A model generated the notes under the pieces. That model was not told the origin of the DNA. It made no database searches and worked only from the letters and a program-made list of their open reading frames with translations. 64,000 bases of DNA, taken from assembly GCA_003344405.1 (NCBI GenBank), contig NOWV01000086.1:1-64000 (forward strand), read 5' to 3'. A program made the position numbers and the translations under genes. The DNA comes from Trichoplax sp. H2. Its lineage: Eukaryota; Placozoa; Uniplacotomia; Trichoplacea. Of the stretch, positions 24,762 through 37,929 are shown piece by piece; the stretch's first letter is position 1; each line of letters begins with the position of its first letter.

Positions 24762-26340
24762 ACTCTCCGAACCTAAATACTAGTATCTAAATACTAGGAG
24801 CAAATATCAACTAAACAGTCTCAGATTAGCCTGGACCTTAATACTTGATTTAAAATAAACTAAGTCCAAGCTCTTTTAGGCATAGAAATATAAAACATAT
24901 TAGCTAAAATCAGTTACAGTCTTGATAAACAAAGTCAGCGTCATGCTACAGCAACTGAAAAACACCGAACATAGAAGGAAGCCGAATACTGGAATAGAGC
25001 CGTATACATTTATAGCAATTAATACTGCATTGACAAAACAAAATTGGGCTAGTAATAAAAAAATTACTGGTTTATCTTCCCGATTCGGCAAGCAATGACT
25101 TTTACAAGATCACTCATCAAAGCAATACAGAAACTAAGCTACGGAATTCATTACAGCTATAACTTGGTATACTATCTGTGATGTTTCGGAAGGTTGAGAG
25201 TTCGGCATTAGTCGCAATAAAGTACAATAGAATAGTTAACGGAAGATTAACCTTTATTGAGCTTGTGTAAGATTATCGTGCGAGTAACAACGTAACTAGT
25301 CGAATAGCTATAGTAGTGCAGAATAGGTAAAGTGTGCAAGCTTACCGTGTAACTACCAGAACTAACTAACGAGATAGACGAAAGATAACTTTTATAATGT
25401 TAGGAGCACAGTAGAAGGAAATTATTTATAGGCGCGAATGATTCATGAAAATAGGTTACTTCTATGTTAAGCTAGTACTACGGTGTAAGTTAGCTAGAGT
25501 GCAAGATATTTCCATAGAGTAAATTGTTAAATATAGATCATACATATTTAGAGTTATGTTATAGTCTTAGAATTATGATACAGTCTAGTGAAAACTCATA
25601 CTTTTACTAGAAATAGAAATAAACTATACCGTATTTAGAAGTGAACACTACACTATCATTGTAGCTGTTACTGAAGAATTCAATATTATAGACTACCTTA
25701 GTGATATTTAAGACGATGGGTACTAACTTATTGCGTAGATGCCTCTATTATAAGTTAAAGATTAGGAAATAGCTCATATCTCCGTAAGGACTAACTTTAA
25801 TAAAAATAATATGTTAAATTATTTAAATTTCAGGCGATTACCGACTTATAATTGTGTTACGGAGCTCGCTTCGAAATGAATAATATTTTAATCTAATATG
25901 TGTAATAACGTTATTATGGAGGTTGCCGATCTCGACAACAACCTAGTTGTTAATTGACTTTTGTTATTAATTATCGTAGTAATATACAGTGTGGATATTG
26001 TGTTAGCAAATAAAATGTCAAGCTGTGAAGATTATTATGTTAGTTAATAAGGTGCTAATTAATTATATTAATTAGTGGCAAGTATTAAGTAACACTTAAT
26101 CTAGTCGGATCTATAGTAAGCTTGTATTGCACATTATATAATTTAATGTGAAAGATTAGCACCGGGGTTATTTGTGTGACATATGAAACTGTATATAAGC
26201 TTGATTATTAATTTTTAATCTCTATTCCACTGAGGCTAACGTAGAGTACACTGGTACAAACGTAAACGGGCTAGTAATAAAGATATTTATTAACCTAAAC
26301 CTATCGTTTGACTCGATTACTATAGTATAGGAATAAGTTA

Positions 26341-26432
26341 GTTTTCCCTTACTGAGGATCTCCGAAGTTAGTCGGAGAACCATAAGAGTAGATAGACCAG
26401 TTTAGGTACGATCACGAAAGCTGTTTTGTGAC
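26341..26432 (-). repeat. Possible inverted fragment of the hairpin-ended repeat family
   Basis: Read on the minus strand, this starts with GTCACAAAACAGC and a hairpin similar to the left end of the repeat at 30081 (GTCACGAACCAGC). It then shows a CTCCG...GATCC...CAGTA...CCC pattern in the same order. The plus strand carries TCACGAAA / TTTTGTGA around a 4-nt loop at 26412-26431. The match is imperfect and the other end of the element was not found. Confidence 0.4.
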
Positions 26433-27807
26433 AAATTAGTATCAATCATTATTGTCATTAGTTACATCTGCTTACAATTATTACTGTAGCTTCCGAAGTA
26501 TCTGCCAGTTCGTACTATGAAAATGATAAATTATACGGTAGATCTTACCTTACTTTTTTATATACTTTTCACATTTAGCCACTCATCTTAATCATGTTGT
26601 AGTAATAAAAGGGTAATAGAATACCTTAATACCAGTAACTGTCATAAATTTAAGTTAATCGGTTCAGAGTGAGGATTACTAAGATTAATCTTTTTAAATA
26701 CCACTGTTTAATCCATTCATTTCCATACAAGGCACAATATATTTTCAACCATAAATATCGTATTTTCTACATCATCATCGTCAAAGCACGTAATAATCAT
26801 CGAATGTCCTGTGAAACAGCTGATTATTAAACGTCAAATCTGTAAATAAAATTATCCCAATTTATTCGGATCTGTAGAATTAAACCAATTTTGGACATTT
26901 CCAAGAATTTTCGGGTAGAGGTACGTGAATAGTAGCAGTGATAACAGACACTAATTTAAATAATCAGTACCGGTAATTGCAATCCAATAATAGCTTTCCA
27001 TTTCCACAATACTATTCAGTATTTTAATTAGATATGCTATATGAACAATTCAAGTATAACATTCTATCATAATAAACTAAAATGTGTTTATAAGTAACTA
27101 AGCAGTCTTATAATAATAACAATTAGAATTGAGCACTTTTCCTGAAAATTCGCACAACCCTTGAAATATCTATCTTTTAACATTATTACTGTAATATTGT
27201 AGATAACCTTTCTATTGTTGTATAATAGTTTTGATCATTTTGGTTTGAAAGGTAGAGCATATTTATCAGAATTAAGTATTATACTGTAAATGCTAACTGC
27301 AGCATATGATAGTTGCTTTCTAACATTCAACCGTCGCTGTTTGTGCGTATGTTCATATCTTCAATTGTATATAGTCACATATCCTACTAGGTCAGTTTTT
27401 ACTTTATCTCAACATAAAAATGATCTCAGCATACCTCTGACAATCGTCAATTACAATAAAGGTTAATGCACATCGTCAATTTTATCATTTTTGACTTAAT
27501 TCATAACTTTACTATGCTCCTTCCGTTTTTTAAAAATTCAGTACTAAGTATTACTTGAAAAGGATTACAGTATTATGATGCGAGCAGATTTTGGTTATAT
27601 TTATTGCTTGATTTAACTATTTTTAATTTATTACTATTAAAATTAAAAATACAATCGCACCGCATCGATCTTTTTTCAGGCAGTATCACCAAGTTATGAT
27701 TACACCAGTTACTAACATTTTAATCTACAGGCTCAACTTAGCCTAGTTATCATTGCCGCTATTGGTATTATCTTTTATTTAATTTCATTAAGGTAGTACG
27801 TATAATA

Positions 27808-28916
27808 ATGACCAGTCCCTGTAATAATAGCGCAATCTCTCAAGTATTGGCTAGGACTTGTGGATTTGATAGCATCATCACCAATTTACATGTAATCACT
27901 ACATGCATTAGAAACTATAGACCCAAACTAGAGAAACCGCAAGAATAATTTGAATTAATGAGGGCTCTCTCCAAAAATTAAATGCTGTGACTTCTCGAAA
28001 TTATTGTAATAGGAAAAGGAAAAAATGAGTAAAGTAGCTATATTATTTTTTACTAACTTACCTATGGCTTACATGATGTCGTCACTTACTCAACTATATT
28101 AGCAATATCTGACGCATTCAATAATGGCGAAGCAAAGTTCTCCTCCATTCATGTCAGCAAATAGAAAAATGTTTAGGTCAAGTACAGTTTCGTGATTGAT
28201 CAATTAGCCATTTGGAATCATAGCTTTCTCTGTCAAGTGTTACGATTTCTAACTACTACGGGATCAACAGTTTCCGTTTGGATAACACTAATAATTGCGA
28301 TTGATCAATTTATTATGATTGTTTACCCATTAAAAATGAATTGCAAATTTACTGTACTCTGCACAACTTGGATATGCCGTGTTATTTTGGTTAATGGTTG
28401 CATTTGCAGTCCACTAACTATTATCTTAGGAAAATTAACTTTACTTTCGAAAGACAATAGTTGGTATAGTCGGTTGTGTATTATAGATGATTTGGATAAT
28501 GATGTAGTTATTGCCTTTGCAGCATTCATAGCTGTTAATAGCTTGCTTATTTATATTGTTGTTCTATATTACTCTTTATTGCATTGGACCATGTCCGAAA
28601 CTTTAAACTCCGAATTAGACCTCAAGACAATAACAATCCACATCGATCCAATAATCGACGCGAGAGCACCAAAACTAGCCTTGTAATCACACGCATGATT
28701 ATAATCATTAATATCTTACGTTGGTTACTGACAACGTTGCTATCACTTCTTTTTGCTCTTGGAATAAAACGTATTGGATATCCAGTGTTTGCTGCTCCTG
28801 GGACTTTGATCACATTGCTATTTCCAGCAAATGGTTTAATTAATGCGATAGTTTTTACTGTATTAATACACATGATTAAAATCAAACGCCAGAAAGCTCG
28901 TTTCATTACAAAATGA
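27808..28916 (+). pseudogene. Decayed full-length GPCR, sister of the gene at 19997
   Basis: It can be followed over the whole receptor length. The ATG at 27808 opens a copy of the N-terminus and TM1, ending at a TAA at 27946-27948. A shifted segment from 28025 carries TM2 as NLPMAYMMSS, where the conserved Asp is Tyr, and soon reaches another stop. The longest surviving frame (28192-28686) covers TM3-TM5 with DRF changed to DQF and WYSRLCIIDD kept. A further frameshift near 28580 moves to the frame of TM6-TM7, where CWLP has become RWLL and NPIVF has become NAIVF. Several independent frame breaks plus loss of key residues make a pseudogene clear. Confidence 0.93.
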
Positions 28917-30080
28917 TTTAAAAATAGAGAAGAATACTCCTCGGTATTCCTTAGAATCCAAAAATTATTACTCGATATTAAAAGTATTGCGTATGGTTTA
29001 CTCGTCGTATCAAGTCTGACAAATTTGTACAGCGCTACATCATTTGCTGAAAACTATTTCACAGTGGTTACCAGGTCACAATGTTGTTCTAATGAAGACA
29101 ACGTAAGTATACAAACATTGTGGTTACTCTTATAAAAACATGCTATTGGCATCAAGTATTATAGATTTCAAATCGAAATTGAATTGAAGTACTTATTAAT
29201 AGCAACTGTTATCCCAATTCACTATTTTAAAAATTGACTGATCCGCCATTAAATTCTAAAACTAAACAATGACCGCCTCTCAAAATCGCTTAAATTCAAT
29301 TAAGACTGAATTATGAGAATCTCAACCCCATATACCCGTAAAATCATCAGCTTATGGTTATAAATTTTAAGTAAGGACTACAAAATGTCATTACTTCTAA
29401 TTGCACAGTTGTTATCCAGATTTTGAGAATATACGAATTTTTATCAAATGCTGAACATGTAAAAGTATATCAAACTTACGTAAGCCTTCACATAATTAGA
29501 ATTAAACTTATGTGATATCAATAGAGATGATAGCGTGGCATATTCGCATGGAATAGACTTAAGGACAATATTTACAGTAAACTTCTTAAAGTTGAGCTAA
29601 TGGTTGTGATTAATAATTAACTGGTACAATTTTCAGAAGTATTATGGCTAGTTAGTGACTTAAACAGTTAAAGACCCGATAATTTCACTAGTAGCGATTA
29701 TGCAAAGTTCAAGTTCCAGTAGTAATTACGGACAGCATGGCAATAGCTATTCTGGCTGAAGTTGAAACATTTATTAACAAGTAGGATGAGCAGGATCAAG
29801 TAATAATATCGAATTACCTCAAATTGACATGTTTTGTACATTTTATGAGCCCAGTATGCCCCAAATAACTGTAAATTAGTGCTTACTCATTCGAGCAGTA
29901 ACCGAAATTTGAATTTATAACCTAAACTCTAACGAATTAAAGCAATCTGAAGTCTTACGATAAACCAATATGATTACGTAGAAATCTATTATTTATCCAT
30001 TCTAATCTCCTAACTTTTATCATAATAAGGGAAATTATCTTGAGATTTTAAACTTAATTTTGATATGTAATTGTCACGAT

Positions 30081-30509
30081 GTCACGAACCAGCTTCGTGA
30101 CAAGGATAACGTAAAACAAATCTCTAAATTACTACAGTCTCCGGGATCCAGTATCCCTTAACTATCTCACAAGAATTTAGACGCCTTTGATTCTACGTTA
30201 AACTCAACTAGACAATTGAGAACTACTTTATTCAACTATCTGACCGGATTATATACCCTTCTACAGCAGCTAACATTCATGAGTCATCTTATAAAAATAC
30301 TTAGGTGAGAACATCTACTAACTAGTTTTTCACAGTCGGACTACAATATGTCCATTCACAGAATCATTTCAGTGCACATTACAGCACAGCATTAAATTTA
30401 CTGTAACACATTTATAATTAGAGTAATTCCTATTGTAAGTAACCAGCTGTAATATAATATCACTATATTATATTAGCCAAATTTAGATAGCTATTTCTTC
30501 ACGGTAGTT
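30081..30509 (+). repeat. Hairpin-ended dispersed repeat, copy cut off by an assembly gap
   Basis: The left end is a perfect hairpin: GTCACGAA (30081-30088), loop CCAGC, TTCGTGAC (30094-30101). The sequence then runs to CACGGTAGTT, where the gap begins in the middle of what is a terminal hairpin in the second copy of this half (31105-31125). GGGAT-CCAGT-ATCCC near 30145-30160 is another small stem-loop. The implied full length is about 445 bp. It has no coding potential and looks like a non-autonomous foldback or MITE-like element. Confidence 0.75.
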
Positions 30510-30529
30510 NNNNNNNNNNNNNNNNNNNN
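30510..30529. other. Assembly gap (20 N)
   Basis: A run of unknown bases that starts within the terminal hairpin of the repeat. Confidence 0.99.
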
Positions 30530-30830
30530 AGCTAGTTTGACTAATGAGATGTTTTTAATGATCTCCATAACATCATTTTTAAATACATACTCCTACGTCA
30601 TCGTCCACTGCTACTACCCACCTATGAATGAGAATCTAGGGAACGCCGCTTTTAGCCACTTAATATTAGTCTTTTGTTTAATTTACCAAACTATATCGGA
30701 TGTCTGTCACGGTACGCCGTTACTAATTAAGTAACTGTAAATTAATGAATGCTTATGAATAGATAAGATAAGGTTATGTGCTATGTTTTAATGCGCTTGT
30801 AGCTGATAATAGGATGGTAGAAATGAGATA

Positions 30831-30878
30831 NNNNNNNNNNNNNNNNNNNNNNNNNNNNNNNNNNNNNNNNNNNNNNNN
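30831..30878. other. Assembly gap (48 N)
   Basis: A run of unknown bases immediately before a second copy of the 237 bp that precede the first gap. Confidence 0.99.
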
Positions 30879-31125
30879 ACATTCATGAGTCATCTTATAA
30901 AAATACTTAGGTGACAACATCTACTAACTAGTTTTTCACAGTCGGACTACAATATGTCCATTCACAGAATCATTTCAGTGCACATTACAGCACAGCATTA
31001 AATTTACTGTAACACATTTATAATTAGAGTAATTCCTATTGTAAGTAACTAGTTGTAATATAATATCACTATATTATATTAGCCAAATTTAGATAGCTAT
31101 TTCTTCACGGTAGTTCGTACCGTGA
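30879..31125 (+). repeat. Right half of the hairpin-ended repeat, with intact terminal hairpin
   Basis: Positions 30879-31115 repeat 30273-30509 with only three differences and no length change. The copy then completes the right end as TCACGGTA (31105-31112), loop GTTCG, TACCGTGA (31118-31125). Outward reading of both ends of the element starts GTCACG, so short terminal inverted repeats are present as well as the two hairpins. Confidence 0.8.
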
Positions 31126-34100
31126 CAGTAATGATAACATGAATCCAATTCGATTTGAATAAATAAAATGATCGATAGTAATGATATGGGTATAGCAATT
31201 GATTACACCATTGTTGAAAGCGTAAATTAATTTCTACACTATCGAATACAAACAGTAAAGTTAGCTGGCTGTCAAAATTTTAATCATTGAGTCGGCACAA
31301 TCATAAATATAAACTAGTAAGAAAGATTGCTATATAACTAGTCTATCAATTTTTTTCACTTAAAGGATCGACAAGAATGAAATAGAGTCTTACCGTATGT
31401 ACACGTATTAAGAATGAAATTGTTGCAAAGAAATTTATCATAAAACTCTGCAGCCATTTAAATTATTTAAGATTTTTGCAATGTGATAAAATAACTCTTA
31501 CTAATTAAATAGCTATGAAAAAAATACTAAATTTGGGAAATTAGTTAGGATTGCGAAGTGTACGATTAATGAAAATATATAGTTGTAATTTATGGCTCAT
31601 GATTATTAATATCTTTGACTACAAATACGAGTATTGCATGTTATTTCTAGCGTAACTTTGTAAAAATGTCAAAATACTAACATTTCCCTAAAAACTATAC
31701 TTAAAAGTTTCTTTGTTATCGTCAGAAACCTATGATTTTGTCGTAACATTTATAGGTATGTTATATTGAAAACTGCAAGTGAAATTACGCAATAGCAAAG
31801 GTACAAGTACATTAAAGTATTGGTACAAAACTGCATTAATATTACATTTTTCACCTATAATTTGCTTAGCAGCCATATTCAAAGGTTCAAAATAACTGAT
31901 CAGACATTCAACAATGTGTTATATACTGAAGTAATAACGCTATCTTAAGATATTCAGTTTATATGGTAATTAGGTAAATAAAGCGAATCTATCTTTAGAT
32001 ACACTACCCTGTTATCTACAATAATTTCTTGTGATAATTGTACAACAATTATGCGGACACGTTAATCAAAAAAATTGTATTCGCTATAAATAAATAATGA
32101 TGGGTTTTTATTCGCTGTATTATCGCAGGTGCCGCTACATTGGAACATAGAAAAATTCTATGGAATATAATGAAGCTAATTTCTTAGTAATAATTAAAGC
32201 CGCAGATCTAAATTGAATAGAAAATCATTACCAGCTTACTAATGTATCATAAATTCATAAAAAATGCAGAGTAAATAAGTAGTTATATCTTATCTCTATT
32301 CAAAATACAAAACTGATTCTAAAACTGACGCTAAAGCAAAAGATTTAATACAATTATTAATCACTAAATTAGCGTTAATAAGATTTTAACAACATTACTG
32401 CCAGTATTATATTTACATAGTTTGTTAATAATTAAGCATTAACAATATATTAATTTTATTGTAATACAATGCATTTATTCGCTTATTTTTGCAAATATCA
32501 ATAGATTTATTGAAGAACGAATATTTCAGTACTATGACGATTATAAGAAATTTCTAGCAATAATGCTACTATTTTATAAAATCTCGAATATTTTCAAGAC
32601 TTTAATTCATAATGAAATTGACTATATTATGTTGAGATATAGTAATTAATAATGACCAAACTTGTAGATCGGTTAAATATCCAATTTATTTAGTTAAAAT
32701 TAGAAACCTATCAAAGGAGTTACGAGATCGAATCTAATTAATAACCCTACGCTAACTCTCTCCAGCTTGGCTTGCATTGCCTTTAATACCATAAATTTTA
32801 TGCACTCAGATTCAGGTACAGATTAATAATTTAAGACAATTATACTATGCAAAGAACCGTATCTAAATCTTGACAATTTAACATCCGGGTACTAATGTTA
32901 GTCATTGCACCAGCAATAAATAACATACATGAACATAACATATTGAATAACGTTTATCTATCACTATAAATAAATCAGCTGAGATACGTTGGCACTAACA
33001 ATAAAATTTACACCATACATTTATAATACTATATTATTTTAGGCTACTAGATGGGTAACCTATTATGTGTCTAATTGATTTAAGAATTTATAAAATGCCT
33101 CTTTAAATTATTCTGTCTTGTCCCTTAATCTGTTATTGAAACTACTTGCAAATATCGTCTGTGGAACAATAATAAGTAATCTTTGTAAGTCTGATTGAGA
33201 AAGATACCACATAGATTAAGCACACTAATAGTACACTGTGCTTTCCTTCAACTGTAAGCCCGTACCATAATTTATAAATTCACAATCTATTCAAAGTAAT
33301 TCAAATTCAGTAAATTTTGTTGTGGTAATAATACGGATATCGTATTGGGCTTTATGAATCAATCAAAATGTATTTTAAATTAAAGTATTTTTACTGGAGG
33401 AGGTAATATTTACGAGTATATGGTATATAGTGTCATACTGGTATGTAAAATAATATCAGAACAACTAATAAATATTAATTAGCTAACCTTATAATACATT
33501 TTGTCTAGCTAATTACGATTATTGAGATCTAGCAAATTACATGCTAGATAAAATGTCATTGAAGATAATTTTTATTACAGCGCTTATTATTACTTTTAAA
33601 TATTTAAGCGGAACTACTGCAATTTCAAAGCATGATATTCTATACCGGAAGCCTTATAATCAACTTCTCATTCCAAAACCCAACTGTGTCAATATATTTT
33701 AATGTTCTTTAAAATTTAAATAACCTAGTTTTTATTTTAATTCCGTTTTATCACTGCTACTTCACGCGAATCGTCAAATTTCTAACATTAGTATTAGTAA
33801 TGAAATTATTTTTTTAAAATGGTTCAGTAAAGCTATTGAATATATCCATTCCAAGTTTTATTTATTCATGACAATGATATATTTTTGGATAGCACTATGC
33901 ATACGAATTTTTAAATATGGTCGATCAACACCTTTAATTCACAATGTGCAGCGAAAGAGATCATTATATATGGATATAAGGTTAATATTATCTAAGTATT
34001 TCCACCACCGAAAGTAAACTTCAACGAATAGTGTTCCAAATGCCACATTCTATCATCGAAATCTCTGTATCATTTGTTGTTCTGTAAACCGCTGGATAAT

Positions 34101-37100
34101 TAATCTTTATCACAAGAAAGCAAGCAATCGAATGAATAGCTTTGATTAGAATAAATAATTAAACAAGACCATCGTTTTGTCTCAAAGAAATAATGCATGA
34201 AATGTTTTTCCGTCTTATTATATCATAGTCACATCCTCTTAAGATGATATTGTCGTAGATAACCTGCTAATATACAAACCAGAAAGTCATTATTATGTTC
34301 ATCGCCGGTCGAACGATCGATCTGCCATTAATGAATTTCTAACAAAATCGTAAATGAAATCATTGATTAATCAACCATAAAGGAAAATTGTAAGCCAAAT
34401 AAATTGCTTTTCTTTCTTACTAGCCTATTTTAAAAAAACTTCCTCGTAACGACTATTCAGCTTGTTAAAAAATTAATCAGTATTTTGGTGTTCTTTCATA
34501 ACTTGTTTACGAATTTATCATGACAACTCATTTAACAAAACAGGACTTCATATTCTATATTTTAATAATGCTGTTATGGTGTGATTATTTGTTACCATTA
34601 GTTACTGCAGTGTTTAACACATTTTATGCTACGATTGCTGATATAGTGGTTCCGGCGGATATTTTCTAGCCAATTTATCAATTAGTAAGATTGTATATTG
34701 TATATCACAATGCATCAGCAGGGGGAAAGTTCGGTCATTATTAGTTTACGGTACGTTCTACACATCTGATTCGATAGCTCTCTTACTGCAGTTATCTATC
34801 TCAATATCGTCTAGTTTATGTATTGTCTATAATAAAAGTATGAAAAATAAAATAGATTAATTAACCTTCTTGCCTAGCCACGCAACTTAAAATAGATATT
34901 TTCTATACCTAGTAGACATTAATAACCCTTGAATATTTTAACCCTTTTAATCTTAATAAAAAATTGGCATGGACAATAAAGTAGTCGCTAGTAGCTAATA
35001 GATTTTACACTACTTTGTTGACTAGAAAAAGCGTATTGGAGAAAAATTAAAGAAAATAAAAATTTTATTCCTACAATATCAATAAATCAATTTAAATTAA
35101 AGGGCAATAATAATTTCAAATCGTTAATAAATAATTTACAAGTCCAACCTATGCGAAATAGCTTAATACAGTTTAAAATAATATCATAAATAAGCGTTTG
35201 TCTATTGAAATAGATTCTCTAGCAACCGTAGATTGCAATGTTCTTTCCATCAACTAACAGCAGTTAGCTAATTTTTATACAATACGACATTATATGATTT
35301 TATCAGGTTATGGAATAAATAAATCGAAGATGACTCATCAAGGATGCATTACCAGCCATACTTGCTCCATTAAATCATAAAAGACGATTTGAAGTGTTAT
35401 CATCTGCTAAGATAGCATATTAACCAATAAGTAGAAAATTGAAGATTTGAAAGTGGATAGATACTTCGCACGGCGATCCTATATGATCAAATTAAAGTTT
35501 GTTATCGAAAGAATGTAAAGTTCCAAACTCAGCCATATTGCTCTGATAGTAAGATAAAGGAAGCGTTAGTGACAAAGTTATCCGCTAGAGAAGAGAATTG
35601 TCACTAGAATAAAGAAACTCAGATTTTATTATCAAAGAATTTTTGAAAATGCCAGTTCTTATACTTAAATATCAGGTATTGTGCTTATGGGTTCTATTTC
35701 ACCGCATTAATAACCTGATAGCTTTTTGTTGCTAAATAATCGTGTCATATAAAAGCGAATTTTACTATTCTCAGGTTCTAGCATTGTACGGATATTTAAC
35801 ATAGGCATAAGTTATACTTATATCATTGTATTTGACCATCTGCTTATACAGAGCTATCAATAAACTTATTTCTATTATTATCCTTATAAAGATAATATTA
35901 GAATTAAGATAATGAACTAAAATACTATCATGTACCCATTCTTGTAAAAATGATATATCTTAAGTATTATAAGTTTGCAAAATAGAGCATGTAATAACAC
36001 TTTTATAGGATTTACGGTAAAGTCTTCTCCCGACAGTCTTGATTCCTATACTTACGCCATGCCTAAAGAGTCTATCCTGAATTAATAATAGCAACCATAT
36101 TTTTTTGTATAGTTTTAAATATAATTCTTCTCACTAATGTTGTATTTAACGTGTTATTCACATTAGACGTATAAGTATATCAATATTGAGGGTAATACAC
36201 AATCTTATTAATATTTGTGGTGCTTTACTACAACTACGAGAAAGGTATATGTCCTAGTACACCTGAGAAAGGCTCGGTTCTATTAGATATTGCATATTGT
36301 ATATGTCTTTCTGTTCTATTCTTTACTCTCATTGATATTATTTTTACCTTGATTACCTAATCTACTCTAGTCAATTAATTACAATTCATTATATGTTCGA
36401 ATGTAGGTTAAAGCTCGAATTTTCTATTCAGCTGTCAGTAAACCTTCATCAGTAACTATACATGGTACAGATATAATAGATAATAATTACAACTTCATAT
36501 TGTTGTAACTCTTATAACATTATAATTAAAGACTTCAAAAATAATTATAGCATCATTTATTCCAATAACCAAGATGGTATTAGTAATCATATAAACTTTT
36601 AGCCAAGTTTTAACTCGCTGCAGTACGCATTAGTCGACAATATCATATCTTTACGTGAGTGCTATAGCTATAATCACAGTATTCCTTATCACGGGTAATC
36701 CAAATTGTAGCATGATACAAGAATTCATTTGCTGAATCAATGTACAAAATTTCATTTTACGTTCGTTAAGATTATTCATGATATGGTATTGAGAACAGAA
36801 AGGAAATACAATAATTCATCCTAAATTATTATATAAGTGTAACGTAATCCATAAAATATTTAAGACATCTATAGATGAATAGACAAGCTTCATGAAGATT
36901 TTGGTCCCAGTTTGGCATAATTTTTATTGCTAAAGATTTAATACTTTAAAAATATTTTGGCTAACAATGTCAATATTATTCAGAGATGATAGGGTAAAGA
37001 TCCTATGACTAATATCAAAAGCAAAATACCATTCCATTAAAAGGGGACAGAATGACTCTTTATAGAATAATGATAATTCAAGCAAATAAGCGAAAAATAG

Positions 37101-37929
37101 GTTTCCTCCTTCAGCCCACTTGAAAATCACCAGCAATTGATAAGTAATTTGCAGATGCTGTTCATATTAAGGGTCTGAATAAATGACATTATTGACATGA
37201 ATTTAATGTTTTGAATTAGTCTATTTTCATCACGTGGTTCCTATCTGCTCCGCTAAGTAAAGAAGCCGTTGAATTTTATTTATTATCCTGAACAATAGAA
37301 CTTTCGATATTGCAGCAACAGAAATACATGATCTTATAAGAAAAAATTCCCTCTACAATACAATTAATGCAAGGTAATTCTTTATAGCTATATAATACAT
37401 AATTAACAAATTCTGTGATTGAAAGATGTTATTAAGGGTGTAAGTGCATTTCAAATCATTTCTCACATACCGTCTTCTGATATAATATGCACTAGTAAAT
37501 AATTTATATAATGCAAATAATACCGTAATGTAAAATATCGTATCGATGGAGGAAATTCAAAAATCAAAAGGTTTCTATGTCAAATTATCTAAGCAGCACA
37601 CTAAGAGAACACATTAATGATCACTTTAGCACAAGACGACCTTACTTGTAGTATCAAAAAGTCCGCTAAAAGAAAAAAGAATTTTGAACGGTGTATTTGT
37701 CAGGTGTAGCTCACGGAACTTATATACTAATAGTTTAGTTTCATTCCATTGTTAGCCAAGGCCTTGCCATTAGTAAAGCAAGGTTTAGCAATAAAATCTC
37801 ACCGTTAAGTAAAAATATTTACTTAGGTGAAATTCAATCTATTATAACTTCAGGTAATTCGGTAATGTTAAAGGTTATCCGAAAATAATTGGCACTATAC
37901 TCTACGATCAATTTGCAAGTATTAAAATT

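Larger units (their letters stand above)
24021..27807. other. Gene-free spacer with several structured repeats
   Basis: I find no gene. The stretch holds a tandem duplication plus hairpin (24676-24761) and a possible inverted fragment of the hairpin-ended repeat (26341-26432). A somewhat less AT-rich section at about 25150-26450 may be an old mobile element, but I see no coding remnant in it. Confidence 0.45.
28917..37929. other. Long gene-free spacer with repeat and assembly gaps
   Basis: About 9 kb of very AT-rich DNA without a supported gene. It holds the hairpin-ended repeat and the two gaps at 30.1-31.1 kb. From about 31.2 to 37.9 kb I see only short open frames typical of random AT-rich sequence. 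A 10-bp palindrome CAAGGCCTTG lies at 37757-37766, about 160 bp before the next receptor gene. Confidence 0.5.

Noticed and set aside
30537-30734. 65-codon frame between the two gaps
   Set aside because: No family is recognisable and the segment may be misassembled.
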